64,000 nt of DNA from Tolypothrix sp. PCC 7910 (GCF_011769525.1 NZ_CP050440.1:6077501-6141500), one strand, 5' to 3'; shown: positions 46,683 through 56,589, counted from the stretch's first letter. Numbers and translations are program-made. The notes: generated from the sequence alone by a model not told the origin.

Positions 46683-47831
46683 CTATTTTGTCAATCTCTG
46701 TAAAACCTGCCTTACAACGATCGCAGTCCAATCTATATCTGCTGTGGTTGTTTCCCGTCCCAATGTCAAACGAATTCCGCCCAAAGCAGCTTTTTCTGAA
46801 TAACCCATTGCTAAAAGTATCGGGCTAGGGCTAAGTTTCCCACTATGACAAGCCGCACCAGCACTGATCCCAATTCCTGCTAAATTTAATTGCCGGACTA
46901 TAGTTTTACCGCTAAGTTTTTCGCCATCGGCAGATTCTAAACAAAAACTCAGGTGATGGGGTAAGCGATGCTCGAAATCGCCTGTGGGAATTAAACCAGG
47001 TATATCGCTTAATTGAGCAAATAAGCGATCGCGTAATTTAATTAATCGTGGTGTTTCTAGAGAAATTTCTTGTGCTGCGAGTTCAGCAGCTACACCAAAA
47101 CCAGCAATTACGGGTACAGCTTGTGTTCCAGAACGTAGTCCCCTTTCTTGTCCACCACCACCAAACAAGGGTATTAACTCTACACCAGGACGCACATACA
47201 AAGCGCCCACACCTTGTGGCCCATATATTTTATGACTAGATAAGCTCAGTAAATCTACAGGTAATATTTCTATATCAATAGGTAAACGTCCTGCAACCTG
47301 TACCGCATCTGTATGGAATAACACTCCATGATTGCGGGTAATAGTTCCCAGTTCTGCGATCGCTTGCACTGTACCAACTTCACTTTGTCCGTAAATTATC
47401 GACACCAAAACGGTGTTAGGACGCAATGCGGCTGTTAAATCTTGGGGGTTAACTCTACCTTTTGCATCCACTGGTAAACGAGTCACTTCCCAACCCCACA
47501 TTTCCAGCAACCGCACCGTTTCTGAAATTGCCGAATGTTCAATACTAGAAATAATGATGTGTTGTGGCACAGCATACAATCGAGCCACACCCATAATTGC
47601 TAAATTATCTGCCTCAGTGCCACCAGAGGTAAAGACAATAGATTCTGGAACCGCAGCATTAATTAATCCCGCCACTTGGATTCTGGCTTGTTCCAAAATT
47701 GTCGCCGCCCTGTTTCCCCACTCATGTAAGCTGGAAGCATTGCCCCACTGTTGAGCGAGAACTTTTTCCATAACTGCGATCGCTTCTTTTCGGGTGGGAG
47801 TAGTGGCACTGTAATCTAGATATATTTGCAT
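46683..47831 (-). CDS. Cysteine desulfurase (NifS/IscS class)
   Basis: This 382-residue PLP enzyme removes sulfur from cysteine for iron-sulfur cluster or other sulfur transfer. Marks are YLDYSATTPT at the N-terminus, FTSGGTEADNLAIMG, PLP Lys201 in SSHKIYGP and catalytic Cys328 in GAACHSG. It ends in the usual C-terminal GIRLTLGRETT part. No nif or suf genes are adjacent, so it is not assigned to nitrogen fixation. Downstream lies cpcL in convergent orientation. Confidence 0.95.
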   Translation of the reverse strand: MQIYLDYSATTPTRKEAIAVMEKVLAQQWGNASSLHEWGNRAATILEQARIQVAGLINAAVPESIVFTSGGTEADNLAIMGVARLYAVPQHIIISSIEHSAISETVRLLEMWGWEVTRLPVDAKGRVNPQDLTAALRPNTVLVSIIYGQSEVGTVQAIAELGTITRNHGVLFHTDAVQVAGRLPIDIEILPVDLLSLSSHKIYGPQGVGALYVRPGVELIPLFGGGGQERGLRSGTQAVPVIAGFGVAAELAAQEISLETPRLIKLRDRLFAQLSDIPGLIPTGDFEHRLPHHLSFCLESADGEKLSGKTIVRQLNLAGIGISAGAACHSGKLSPSPILLAMGYSEKAALGGIRLTLGRETTTADIDWTAIVVRQVLQRLTK

Positions 47832-47836
47832 AGCGA

Positions 47837-47880
47837 GGGATTAGGGACTAGGTAATGGGTAATGGGTAATGGGTAATTGG
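47837..47880 (+). repeat. GGGTAAT heptamer repeats
   Basis: Tandem GGTAATG/GGGTAAT units follow a GGGATTA/GGGACTA pair, directly upstream of the desulfurase start. They belong to the same class as 32011-32046. Confidence 0.8.
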
Positions 47881-48076
47881 AACAAAGAAGACAGAAGAGA
47901 AGTAATTTAATAATTCTTGACCAATAACTAATGAAAAAAATGATTCATCTACTGTCCCCAGTTCATAATTATGAATACCTATATTGTCGCTCTAGTCAGT
48001 ATCGCAGGATTTGAAAAACTCCCATTAAGTTTAAGATTATTTGGGCAATATTTTCTTTGTTCCAATTATTTTATTC

Positions 48077-49546
48077 TTAACAGCGTTGCAACTGTGTTAA
48101 CAACACCACGATCTCATCAATTGCTTGCCGCAAATTGCTAACTGGCTGTTCGCTTTGATTTACCATAATACTGAAAACCAAAGGCTCATACTTAGCCCCA
48201 TTGACATATCCTGATAGAGAAACTGCACCAGTTAATGTTCCTGTTTTTGCTTGTACAATTCCTTCCGCAGGAGTGTTGCGAAAGCGATTTTTTAAAGTAC
48301 CGCTTTTCCCCGCCACTGGTAAGGAAGCGCGATAAATAGCTGCGCTTGGTGTTTTGGCTATTAAACGCAAAGTTTGTACTAAAGCTTCAGGAGATATTAA
48401 GTTGCGGCGTGATAAACCAGAACCATCTACTAACAAATAAGTTGTAGGGTCAACTCCTAATTGAGTTAAACTCGTTTTAAGAACTTCTAAGCCACTATCA
48501 GCAGTATTTTTATTTTCAACTCTGGGCTGTTTGATAGCTAATGCTCTTAGTAAAGCCTCAGCATAAAGATTATTACTATCCTCAAGAGTTACTTTGATTA
48601 ATTCAGATAAAGGCGGCGAATCTATTGCAGCGATTTCCTGCTGATTACTACCACCATTGAATACTAATGTTTGTCCTAAAGTAATGTTCTGCCTTGCTAA
48701 TACAGTCCGAAAACTGCGTAAAAAGTAATAATTAGGGTCAACGACAGGTAAGGTAACTAAATAAGGTGGAGAATCTGCTGATAATTGCCCTTGAATCCGT
48801 AATACTGTTCCTGTCAAATCGCGGGTAATATTAATATTATTCGGTTGATTTTTGTTGACTGTGGTTGATTGATTAACTATCCGCCACCTTGCCGCTTCAT
48901 TCTGATCATTCCAGGCAATTTGTAAAGGTTTACCAATAGTTTGGGGGAGAAGTTTAATACTAAAAATATTTTCATTTAATATAAAGCTGCCAATTGGTGC
49001 GCCATAATCTGACTGTACATCTTCCCATTGCCAAGTTGGATTAACTATATCTCCTTGAATATAACTATCATCAGCAATTAATTGCTTAATTTGAGTAATA
49101 CCTTTTTTTTGTAATTGCTGGGCTAATGCTTGTAATTGGGTATCTCCCAAGCTTGGATCTCCTCTACCAACAACACGCAAAACTCCATTAGCATTCTGAT
49201 AAATAGAGGTACGAATACGGAAATTTGCACCTAATTGTTGCAAAGCCGCAGCAGTTGTCAAAACTTTTGTATTAGAAGCAGGAGTAAAATATTTTTGAGC
49301 ATCCCGGCTATAAAGTATTTGCCCAGATGACACAGGTTGTACTAATATTCCCCAGCGTACTCGATTAAATACGGGACGATTGATTACAGCATCTATAGAT
49401 GTTCCTAGCTGGTTAGGACAAATTGCTTTGATGGTAGATGCTGGTGCTACTGGTGTTGGTGTTTGAGCTGTAGCTGCTTTTTGGGTAATGCTAATCTGAG
49501 TACCGACAAACAGTAACATTAAACCAACAGTAATTTTTTGATTCAT
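48077..49546 (-). CDS. dacB: D-alanyl-D-alanine carboxypeptidase/endopeptidase (PBP4/DacB class)
   Basis: This ~489-residue exported serine peptidase trims or cleaves peptidoglycan cross-links. The N-terminal segment is a signal peptide (KITVGLMLLFVGTQ, cleavage near AATAQ). The penicillin-binding motifs SxxK (PASNTKVL), SxN (EDSNNLYAE) and KTG (QAKTGTL) are all present in the expected order, and the long insert between SxxK and SxN is typical of class C low-molecular-weight PBPs. The start is uncertain between 49546 and 49561, which differ by 5 residues. Confidence 0.94.
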   Translation of the reverse strand: MNQKITVGLMLLFVGTQISITQKAATAQTPTPVAPASTIKAICPNQLGTSIDAVINRPVFNRVRWGILVQPVSSGQILYSRDAQKYFTPASNTKVLTTAAALQQLGANFRIRTSIYQNANGVLRVVGRGDPSLGDTQLQALAQQLQKKGITQIKQLIADDSYIQGDIVNPTWQWEDVQSDYGAPIGSFILNENIFSIKLLPQTIGKPLQIAWNDQNEAARWRIVNQSTTVNKNQPNNINITRDLTGTVLRIQGQLSADSPPYLVTLPVVDPNYYFLRSFRTVLARQNITLGQTLVFNGGSNQQEIAAIDSPPLSELIKVTLEDSNNLYAEALLRALAIKQPRVENKNTADSGLEVLKTSLTQLGVDPTTYLLVDGSGLSRRNLISPEALVQTLRLIAKTPSAAIYRASLPVAGKSGTLKNRFRNTPAEGIVQAKTGTLTGAVSLSGYVNGAKYEPLVFSIMVNQSEQPVSNLRQAIDEIVVLLTQLQRC

Positions 49547-49660
49547 CACATAGTACGTCAAACTATTAGATGATAATATAGCGTTTCCTAATCTGCTGAG
49601 CTACAAATTTCATATTAACAGATAGCAATTAACAGTCAACTGTCAACCTTGATCATTTAA

Positions 49661-49702
49661 ATAAAAAGCTCATGATAGCATTTAAATTGCTAATCATGAG
49701 CT
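49661..49702 (-). terminator. Terminator downstream of the TerB-like gene
   Basis: On the minus strand, arms AGCTCATGATTAGCA and TGCTATCATGAGCT (one bulge, loop ATTTAAA-like) are followed by TTTTTATTT. This is a good intrinsic terminator, 87 nt past the TerB-like gene and upstream of dacB. Confidence 0.75.
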
Positions 49703-49788
49703 AAACACTTGAGTAATTTTGCAATTGAACAAAGGAACGTTTTAGCTGATTATTTAGGATTTACCTAACTAATCAAATGGCGCAAGAA

Positions 49789-50259
49789 TTATTCTTCATC
49801 TTCATACTCCGTTTCATCTTCTTCGCCAAAAATCTCGTTGATAATCTGTTGTGCGCGTTTGTCAGAAATATTTAAGTCTTCTTGCAGGCTAGAAATATAA
49901 TCTTGCTCAGAATCGGGTACTTCTTCATCAATCCCTACTACCAACAGCGCGGTAATGTAAGCAGCCTCGCAATAATCCTGATCGGGTAAAGAATCAATCG
50001 CTTGTGCTAATAGATTTTCTGGTTCTGTTGACTCTAGCAAGCTATAAACTTTGTCTGTCAAGTTTCGGTAGTCTTCATCAGAGTAATTTTCAAATTGGGA
50101 AATCCCACCTAGCATTTCACTCAAAGCATACTCTTCTTCTATAGTGATGCCTTCACCATCTGAGGCTGCGGACAAAAGTCCAATAACTGCGATCGCAACT
50201 TCTGGTTCTAAAACTACTGAACTACTAGTACGGCGGTTGCTTACATTGGGTTTAATCAT
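49789..50259 (-). CDS. TerB-like acidic protein
   Basis: This 156-residue soluble protein opens with a short polar stretch, then VAIAVIGLLSAASDGEGITIEEEYALSEML and LAQAIDSLPDQDYCEAAYITALLVVGIDEEVPDSEQDYISSL, a helical pattern of TerB-like domains with two paired acidic motifs (DGEG, DEEV). It ends in an EEDETEYEDEE acidic tail. TerB proteins are tied to tellurite and stress response, often calcium binding. Function here is inferred from the fold only. A terminator follows the gene. Confidence 0.82.
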   Translation of the reverse strand: MIKPNVSNRRTSSSVVLEPEVAIAVIGLLSAASDGEGITIEEEYALSEMLGGISQFENYSDEDYRNLTDKVYSLLESTEPENLLAQAIDSLPDQDYCEAAYITALLVVGIDEEVPDSEQDYISSLQEDLNISDKRAQQIINEIFGEEDETEYEDEE

Positions 50260-50446
50260 AATTAACCTTTAAAAATCCCGTGATTGCTGGGCAATTTATC
50301 TTTTATTGCTGATGGCGCATCTTGGGAAACCAAGAATTTTGTATTTCATACCAGAAATGCTACACACAGCTGCTTGAAAGTTATGGTTCCCACGAAAATC
50401 GCAAAAATCACAAATGTTGAGATTTTTCTAAAAATTTTTTCGCAAA

Positions 50447-50477
50447 AAAAAGCAGAGGATATTATCCTCTGCTTTTT
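50447..50477 (-). terminator. Intrinsic terminator after the acetolactate synthase gene
   Basis: AAAAAGCAGAGGAT and ATCCTCTGCTTTTT form a 14-bp stem with a 3-nt loop. On the minus strand this is followed by a T-rich run. It lies 59 nt past the end of ilvB. Confidence 0.85.
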
Positions 50478-50535
50478 CAAACGCTTTGCGCGTCTCTAAT
50501 TTAAAAAGTTCACCACTCAGTACTCACTACTGTAT

Positions 50536-52431
50536 TTATAGTTTTGTACCGCACTCAGAACAGAAGTTATGGGTAGGTAGGTTTTTAGAGCCGCAGTTGC
50601 TACAGTAAACGGGTTCTGTAGATGTTGTTGGTGATTGCTTAGGTAAGCCAATCATTTGGGCGTTGTTTTTACCTGGGGCTACCATTGGATAGCAATTTTC
50701 ATCTCTGGTAACGCGCACATCTACAACTACAGGGCCATCATGAGCCAGCATTTCGGCGATCGCATCTTGGAGTTCTTCCCGTTTGCGAATCACCATGCCT
50801 TTAATACCATAGGCTTTGGTTAAATACTCAATATCTGGCATTCCTACTTCCATGTTGGAGCAGGAGTAGCGCTCACCGTAAAAGGCTTGCTGCCATTGGC
50901 GTACCATTCCCTGCCAACCGTTGTTGAGAATTACAGTCTTGACATTTAGACCGTATTGTGCTAGCGTGCCTAATTCTTGCAAACACATCTGGAAACTAGC
51001 ATCGCCACTGATACAGATGACTTCTTCATCAGGGAAAGCTGCTTTTGCTCCCATCGCTGCAGGTACACCAAAACCCATCGTTCCCAACCCAGCGCTAGAA
51101 ATCCAGCGTCGGGGGCCATTCTTGAGGAATTGTGCTGCCCACATTTGATGTTGACCAACATCTGTAGTGTAGAAAGCGTTGGGTGCTTGGCGACTGAGTT
51201 CGACAATTACCTCTTGGGGGGAAATGCTATCGGGATACTGGGGTACAACTAGGGGGTAGTCTTCACGCCAACGGTTAATTAGGTTCAACCATTCTTGGTT
51301 TTGGTTGGGTTTAGCTTTTGTACCTGTGTGTTTACAGCGACGCAATAAGTCAACTAATACATTCCGCACGTCACCAACAATGGGGACTTCTGGAACGCGG
51401 TTTTTCCCAACTTCGGCGGGGTCGATGTCGATGTGAATGACTTTCGCCTTGGAAGCAAATTCATCTAACTTCCCGGTTACACGGTCATCAAATCTCGCAC
51501 CCACGCAAATCAACAAATCGCAATCAGTGACAGCAAAGTTAGCGTAGGCTGTGCCATGCATCCCCAACATACCCAAAGCCAGGGGATGATGTTCGTCAAA
51601 AATCCCGATTCCCATCAAAGTGGTGGTTACAGGGATATTGAATAACTCAGCTAGTTCCTTAACTTCTTCGTGTGCCCCAGATGCGATCGCACCACCACCG
51701 ACATACAATAGCGGCCGACGACTTTCGCTAATTAACTGAATTGCAGCGTTGATTTGGCGGGGATTTCCCTTAACAGTGGGACGATAGCCACGCAATTTTA
51801 CAGAACCAGGTTCTACTGGTACATAGTCAAATTCTTCTAAAGCTACATCTTTAGGCACATCAATTAACACTGGCCCTGGTCTGCCGGTGCTAGCAATGTG
51901 GAATGCTTCTGCCACAATGCGGGCCATATCTTTCGGGTCACGCACTACATAAGAGTGTTTGACAATTGGTAGGGTAATACCGTAAATATCAGTTTCTTGA
52001 AATGCATCTGTACCAATTGCGGCCCGTGGTACTTGTCCAGTAACCACAATCATGGGTATTGAGTCCATGTAGGCGGTAGCGATACCTGTGACCAAGTTAG
52101 TCGCCCCTGGGCCAGAAGTACCAAAACACACTCCTACCTTACCTGTAGCACGGGCATAGCCATCAGCCGCATGAGAAGCGCCTTGTTCGTGGCGCACAAG
52201 AATGTGCTTAATACCACTTGTAGCTTCCACCTTGTACAGGTCATCGTAAATTGGCAAAATTGCGCCACCGGGATAACCAAAAATATACTCAACACCGTGA
52301 CGCTGGAGGCTGTCCAAGAGGGCGAACCCACCGGAGGCCCGTTGCGGCGTTACCACAGTCTTGATTGTATTAGGCTGGGTGTGATTCTCGGTTTGGGGGG
52401 GACTGATTCGGGAAGGCGATCGCACTGTCAA
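50536..52431 (-). CDS. ilvB: Acetolactate synthase large subunit with C-terminal zinc-ribbon tail
   Basis: This 631-residue ThDP enzyme makes 2-acetolactate for valine, leucine and isoleucine synthesis. Marks are [33 protein letters not shown] (catalytic Glu), [19 protein letters not shown], and the ThDP motif [29 protein letters not shown]. The last 25 residues carry CSNC and CSEC (Cys610, 613, 624, 627) as a small zinc ribbon beyond the usual end. The regulatory subunit gene is not visible in this window. A run of ~35 residues before [11 protein letters not shown] is poorly conserved, so the start could be later. Confidence 0.93.
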   Translation of the reverse strand: MTVRSPSRISPPQTENHTQPNTIKTVVTPQRASGGFALLDSLQRHGVEYIFGYPGGAILPIYDDLYKVEATSGIKHILVRHEQGASHAADGYARATGKVGVCFGTSGPGATNLVTGIATAYMDSIPMIVVTGQVPRAAIGTDAFQETDIYGITLPIVKHSYVVRDPKDMARIVAEAFHIASTGRPGPVLIDVPKDVALEEFDYVPVEPGSVKLRGYRPTVKGNPRQINAAIQLISESRRPLLYVGGGAIASGAHEEVKELAELFNIPVTTTLMGIGIFDEHHPLALGMLGMHGTAYANFAVTDCDLLICVGARFDDRVTGKLDEFASKAKVIHIDIDPAEVGKNRVPEVPIVGDVRNVLVDLLRRCKHTGTKAKPNQNQEWLNLINRWREDYPLVVPQYPDSISPQEVIVELSRQAPNAFYTTDVGQHQMWAAQFLKNGPRRWISSAGLGTMGFGVPAAMGAKAAFPDEEVICISGDASFQMCLQELGTLAQYGLNVKTVILNNGWQGMVRQWQQAFYGERYSCSNMEVGMPDIEYLTKAYGIKGMVIRKREELQDAIAEMLAHDGPVVVDVRVTRDENCYPMVAPGKNNAQMIGLPKQSPTTSTEPVYCSNCGSKNLPTHNFCSECGTKL

Positions 52432-52829
52432 ACCTCTGAGAATAGCTAAGTTAATGCTTGGATTCTGTAATTAAGATTTCATTTTAATAGAAAAGTTTCA
52501 TAAAATCCTTATATTCATATCTAATTTTCCCATCAGCTTAGGCCATAGTGAAGATAATTTGTCTGGAATTGTTGACAAAAGGGATTGGGTATTAGGGATT
52601 GGGGACTGGGGACTGGGGATTGGGGACTAGGGATTGGGTAATCAGAAATAGTTATTATGTATTGGGGATTAGGTAATTAGAAATAGAAAATGGTAAAAAA
52701 CTATTTTCAACACTAAATAATAGTATTTTCTTAAAATTAACTGTCTTAAAAATATTGCTAAATAAAAATACTAGATCCTAGTCCCCAATCCCCAATCCCC
52801 AATCCCTAGTCCCCAATCCCCAGTCCCAA
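52432..52829. repeat. Intergenic region with two inverted heptamer arrays
   Basis: GGGGATT/GGGGACT units occur at 52581-52642, and the complementary CCCCAAT/CCCCAGT units at 52778-52826. The two arrays face each other and could pair, forming a stem with a ~135-nt AT-rich loop. No gene was seen. Confidence 0.8.
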
Positions 52830-54092
52830 CTAAATCACATCTTGCAATACGCGCCGGGTATTTTTCCAAGCCCAAACACCTACAGCCGCTACTATCACAC
52901 TCATGGCTACTAGGACAACGCGCAAACCAAGCATATCCGTTAACGGCCCAGTAATTGCTAGTGGTAAGGATAGGGCAATATTCACCGCATGATTCTGGAA
53001 GCCGAATACTTTACCATGCATCGTGGGTGGTGCTTGTTGTTGGATTAAAGTTTGCATCGGTACGCCTATTAAGGAAGCACCTACACCCAATAATGCACAA
53101 AGTATCAACGCCAATAAAAGATTGTGGGTAAAAGTAAACACGCCTAAAACTAGCGCCATTAGTAAAAATCCGATTAAGGGTAAGGGCTTGCCGTGCAATT
53201 TTACACCCCAGTGACCCAAAATCCCCGCACCTAAAACCATACCAACCCCTGCTGCGGCTAAGAAAAAGCCAAACTGCTTTTCTTTTAAGCCAAAGTCTGC
53301 TGCTAATCTAATTGTCAGCACTGTCAACGCAGCAAAGACACAATATAAGGTGACAAGTTGCAACATGGCATTTAAAACCAGGCGGTTTTTCTTCAGATAG
53401 CGCAAACTCTCTGTAAATTCCGACCACAGATGAGTTGCAGCCTGATGCTCATGATTTGGCTTGTGTTCTTTAAACTTAATCGGCTGCATAATTGCACCCG
53501 ATAACAAATAAAGCCCACTTACTATTAATTCTTGACCGTATTCCTCTCCCAGAATATCTTTCGCCCAGCTGAGCATTGGCTCTCCAATAGCAAAGCCAAC
53601 GATTAAGGCTCCCATCATTGTGCTGCTAAACAGGGCATTAGCTGCCATTAAATTCTCCCGCCGCACCAACAGGGGAATAGCAGCTTGTTCCGCCGGGGCA
53701 AAAAACTGCGTCACTGTTGATATAGCAAAAGTTAGTATCAAAAGAATCAAAAACTCTCGTGGTAAAAACGGAATCAACAACGTTAATAAACCACGTACCA
53801 CATCCGAGCCAACCATGATTAGCTTTTTGGGAAGGCGGTCAACAAAAATGCCACCCGCAGAACCAAACAAAATGGCTGGGACTGTAAAGGACACCATCAA
53901 TGTTGAGTACATTGAGTTTTCTGCCAATCCTGGTGGCGGGGGGTAGTTTTCCAGCAGGGCAATCATCAAAACGAAGAATACCTTATCTGCTAACTGGGAA
54001 ACCAGTTGCCCAATCCACAGGAGCATAAAAGCACGGTTTTTTAGCAGTGCGCCAAACCCGTTATTAACAGCAGCAGGTTCCGTTGGAAACAT
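52830..54092 (-). CDS. MFS transporter
   Basis: This 420-residue membrane protein of the major facilitator superfamily (about 12 helices) has the start FMLLWIGQLVSQLADKVFFVLMIALL. The MFS signature GGIFVDRLPKKLIM lies between helices 2 and 3, with further helices through GIFDRLP-like and GPLTDMLGLRVVLVAM. Its subfamily resembles drug/solute exporters of the DHA or enterobactin-export type, and the substrate is unknown. It lies 398 nt upstream of ilvB on the same strand, separated by paired heptamer repeats. Confidence 0.9.
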   Translation of the reverse strand: MFPTEPAAVNNGFGALLKNRAFMLLWIGQLVSQLADKVFFVLMIALLENYPPPPGLAENSMYSTLMVSFTVPAILFGSAGGIFVDRLPKKLIMVGSDVVRGLLTLLIPFLPREFLILLILTFAISTVTQFFAPAEQAAIPLLVRRENLMAANALFSSTMMGALIVGFAIGEPMLSWAKDILGEEYGQELIVSGLYLLSGAIMQPIKFKEHKPNHEHQAATHLWSEFTESLRYLKKNRLVLNAMLQLVTLYCVFAALTVLTIRLAADFGLKEKQFGFFLAAAGVGMVLGAGILGHWGVKLHGKPLPLIGFLLMALVLGVFTFTHNLLLALILCALLGVGASLIGVPMQTLIQQQAPPTMHGKVFGFQNHAVNIALSLPLAITGPLTDMLGLRVVLVAMSVIVAAVGVWAWKNTRRVLQDVI

Positions 54093-54137
54093 TTGACACT
54101 AAGTAATGGGGACTAGGGTAGATGGGAGTAGGGGAGT

Positions 54138-54172
54138 GGGAGCAAGGGCAAGGGGGCAGGGAGCAGGGAGAA
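54138..54172 (+). repeat. GGGAGCA-type G-rich heptamer tract
   Basis: Degenerate GGGAGCA/GGGGCAG units lie between the MFS gene and the gene at 54289. Open frames at 54106-54494 over this region are low-complexity artefacts. Confidence 0.65.
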
Positions 54173-54288
54173 TAGTGTATGATCTTTGCTCTCATTGTCT
54201 TCCTTTTCCCTTATCTTCCTTATTTTTATCGCTCCTTTGGAAAATTTTCCCTATTTCTCACTCCCCTTTTCCCAGTTTATTTTCCGGA

Positions 54289-54891
54289 CTATTTTTCTTC
54301 ATAGCGCTTTAATAGCAGATGCACAAAATCAGAGGCAGTTAAGCGATCGCTATTTTGGTACAATCCTAAGGACTGTTCTGTTAACACCCCTTGTACAGTT
54401 TGGGGCGATCGCCAAATGGATAAATGGTCTACAGATGGTTCTGCATAGAAGTTACTTTGCCCACTACCCAATAAAGACGAACTCCAATGGGTGAAATAAT
54501 CATGGCTCATTCGGTGAATGGGAAAATCACCCCATAGTGGCACACCCCATCCATCTACAGCAATAAAAGCTTTGACTTTACCCCCTAAAAGTTGCCACCA
54601 CCGCGCTGCCATAATTGCTCCAACTACACCAGCGCTAAAGCTAATAAAGAACACGGGCGATTCTAACCTATTTTTCAAGCAATTGTGTAAAAATTGTAAA
54701 ATATGGAAGGGTGATAGAGTCAGTACACCCTGCTCTGGAAAAATCAGTATATTATTGTCTGAATTTTGAGCAACTGTGCGATCGCTCCTTGGGCGCAGCG
54801 TCTCGCGATCGCAATTTAAATTTAAGCATCCAGAAATAAAACTTTCAGTCAAATCTGGCTCATGGATTCCAGGGCAAATAAATATGTTCAT
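54289..54891 (-). CDS. Conserved alpha/beta-hydrolase-like hypothetical protein
   Basis: I do not recognise a specific function. The 200-residue product opens MNIFICPGIHEPDLTESFI, contains a nucleophile-elbow-like SFSAGVVG, VDGWGVPLWGDF and a possible catalytic-His segment VDHLSIWRSP, so it resembles a small cyanobacterial alpha/beta hydrolase. The stretch near residues 30-40 (LRPRSDRTVAQ) is encoded partly by repeat-like GCGATCGC/GCGTCTCGCGATCGC sequence and may be a repeat insertion kept in frame. It has no close operon partner. Confidence 0.78.
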   Translation of the reverse strand: MNIFICPGIHEPDLTESFISGCLNLNCDRETLRPRSDRTVAQNSDNNILIFPEQGVLTLSPFHILQFLHNCLKNRLESPVFFISFSAGVVGAIMAARWWQLLGGKVKAFIAVDGWGVPLWGDFPIHRMSHDYFTHWSSSLLGSGQSNFYAEPSVDHLSIWRSPQTVQGVLTEQSLGLYQNSDRLTASDFVHLLLKRYEEK

Positions 54892-55266
54892 CTATATATA
54901 GTCTCTGGGTCAGAGCTAGGGTTTAGCAATGCTCACCCCTACTTGTTATAAATACAACATTAATATTTTAAGCAATCCCTAAGAATTTGGCTCCAGCCAA
55001 AAGTGCTGAATTTTATGAGGTTCACTGGCTGTTGGCTGTTGATGGTTAACAAGGAACAAAAAAATGTGCAATTTACCTAAGCCTTGGTTAATTTAGGTAA
55101 ATTTTCTTGTCTAGATCCTAACGGCAGAGGTGTGAGAAGCGATGCCTCGTTATGATATTTGTAACTATCCTATCCCCTGGGGTGGGATTTTATTTTACTC
55201 AGTCGGGAAATAATCAATTATTTCTTTGATACTTCTCTCCATTCTGGTTATATTGAGGAACTCACT
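54892..55266. other. Intergenic region with a repeat-end fragment and a hairpin
   Basis: GGTTTAGCAATGCTCACCCC at 54920-54939 matches the terminal repeat of the element at 15182-15411. AATTTACCTAA (55070-55080) and TTAGGTAAATT (55093-55103) form an 11-bp perfect stem with a 12-nt loop, followed by TTCTTG. The promoter of the ferrochelatase-like gene probably lies in the second half. Confidence 0.6.
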
Positions 55267-56385
55267 GTGGTAGCCACGCCGGAAAAAGTACAACATACCC
55301 ACGAGCAATCATCACATCAAGATAGAGTCGCCGTATTGCTCATGGGCTACGGCGAAGTCGAAAGCTACGAAGATTTCGCTAACTATAACGAACAGGCTTT
55401 AAATCTACTGACAGCAAAATTTGCACCAGTCCCTACTTGGATTTACCCACCCCTAGCAAAGCTTTTGGCGTTATTTGACCGTCATGAGTGGGGACATACC
55501 CATCATGATTTTATTTCCCCACATAATGCTATTTTTGAACAGCAACGGGCTGGAATTGAAAAGCGATTACAAGAAAAGTGGGGTGAAGGCGTTCAAGTTT
55601 TCAAAGCTTTTAACTTCTGCGCGCCTTTTTTGCCTAAACAAGTTTTAGCAGAGATTAAAAACCAAGGCTTCGACAAAATTCTGATTTATCCCCTGCTAGT
55701 GGTTGATTCTATCTTTACTAGTGGGATTGCGATCGAGCAGGTAAATAACGCCTTAGCTGAGTTGGCTGAGGGTGATGAACATTGGGTAAAAGGAATGCGC
55801 TACATTCCTTCTTTCTACAACGAGCCAGCTTACATTGATTTGATGGCACATTTGGTAGAGGAAAAAATTAATGCTGACTTAGCAGCAACCTACCTACCTT
55901 CTCAAATTGGGATTGTGCTGATGAATCACGGCTGTCCCCACAAAGCGAAAGGCTTCACCTCTGGAATTGTAGAAAGCCAAGCACTATATGACTTGGTACG
56001 GGACAAACTGATTAATAAGTATCCTTTAATTTCTGTCGGTTGGCTAAACCATGACACACCGCTAATTGAATGGACACTACCCAACGCCGAGCAAGCTGCT
56101 AATAACCTGATTCAATTGGGTGCCAAAGTAATAATTTTCATGCCGATTGGTTTTGCGACGGAAAATCACGAAACTTTATTGGATGTCCATCACATTATCC
56201 ATGCTATAGAGAAAAAGCATCCCGATGTAGATTATGTACAAATGGCTTGTGTGAATGATAATCCAGAGTTTTTGGAGATGGCTGCACAATGGGCTGACGA
56301 TCATATTACTGCCTTAAGATCAGAGGAAGCAGTAACCGTTAATCCTCACCTAGATGGACATCACCACCATCACCATCATCATTAA
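55267..56385 (+). CDS. Ferrochelatase-like protein with native His8 tail
   Basis: The 372-residue product belongs to the ferrochelatase/CbiX-like chelatase superfamily. It opens RVAVLLMGYGEVESYEDFANYNEQALNLLTAKFAP and continues CAPFLPKQVLAEIKNQGFDKILIYPLLVVDSIFTSGI, with conserved NHGCPHKAKGF and MPIGFATENHETLLDVHH segments. It lacks the chlorophyll-binding C-terminal extension seen in typical cyanobacterial HemH and instead ends in DG followed by eight His (365-372, mixed CAT and CAC codons). A metal or tetrapyrrole role is likely but the substrate is unknown. It starts with GTG at 55267, with GAGGA upstream. Confidence 0.88.
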   Translation: MVATPEKVQHTHEQSSHQDRVAVLLMGYGEVESYEDFANYNEQALNLLTAKFAPVPTWIYPPLAKLLALFDRHEWGHTHHDFISPHNAIFEQQRAGIEKRLQEKWGEGVQVFKAFNFCAPFLPKQVLAEIKNQGFDKILIYPLLVVDSIFTSGIAIEQVNNALAELAEGDEHWVKGMRYIPSFYNEPAYIDLMAHLVEEKINADLAATYLPSQIGIVLMNHGCPHKAKGFTSGIVESQALYDLVRDKLINKYPLISVGWLNHDTPLIEWTLPNAEQAANNLIQLGAKVIIFMPIGFATENHETLLDVHHIIHAIEKKHPDVDYVQMACVNDNPEFLEMAAQWADDHITALRSEEAVTVNPHLDGHHHHHHHH

Positions 56386-56589
56386 TTAGCAGAGAAAGTT
56401 TTTAAAGCCAGAAGAACGCAGAGAACAGTCAATACTACTATTGGTTTTGGGGAAAAGGTTAAAGGTTAAGGGTTAAAGGTTTTTTCTTTCCCTTTTCCCA
56501 TTCCCCTTTTTCCCCTTAACCGACAAGTATTAAGAGTACAGTTTATTTGCGTTCTTCTTTTTTATATCTAGAAGCTTTTCAGCAAGATT

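Noticed and set aside
54106-54494. Overlapping open frames upstream of and within the alpha/beta-hydrolase-like gene
   Set aside because: G-rich repeat and antisense overlap with a better gene; no protein character.
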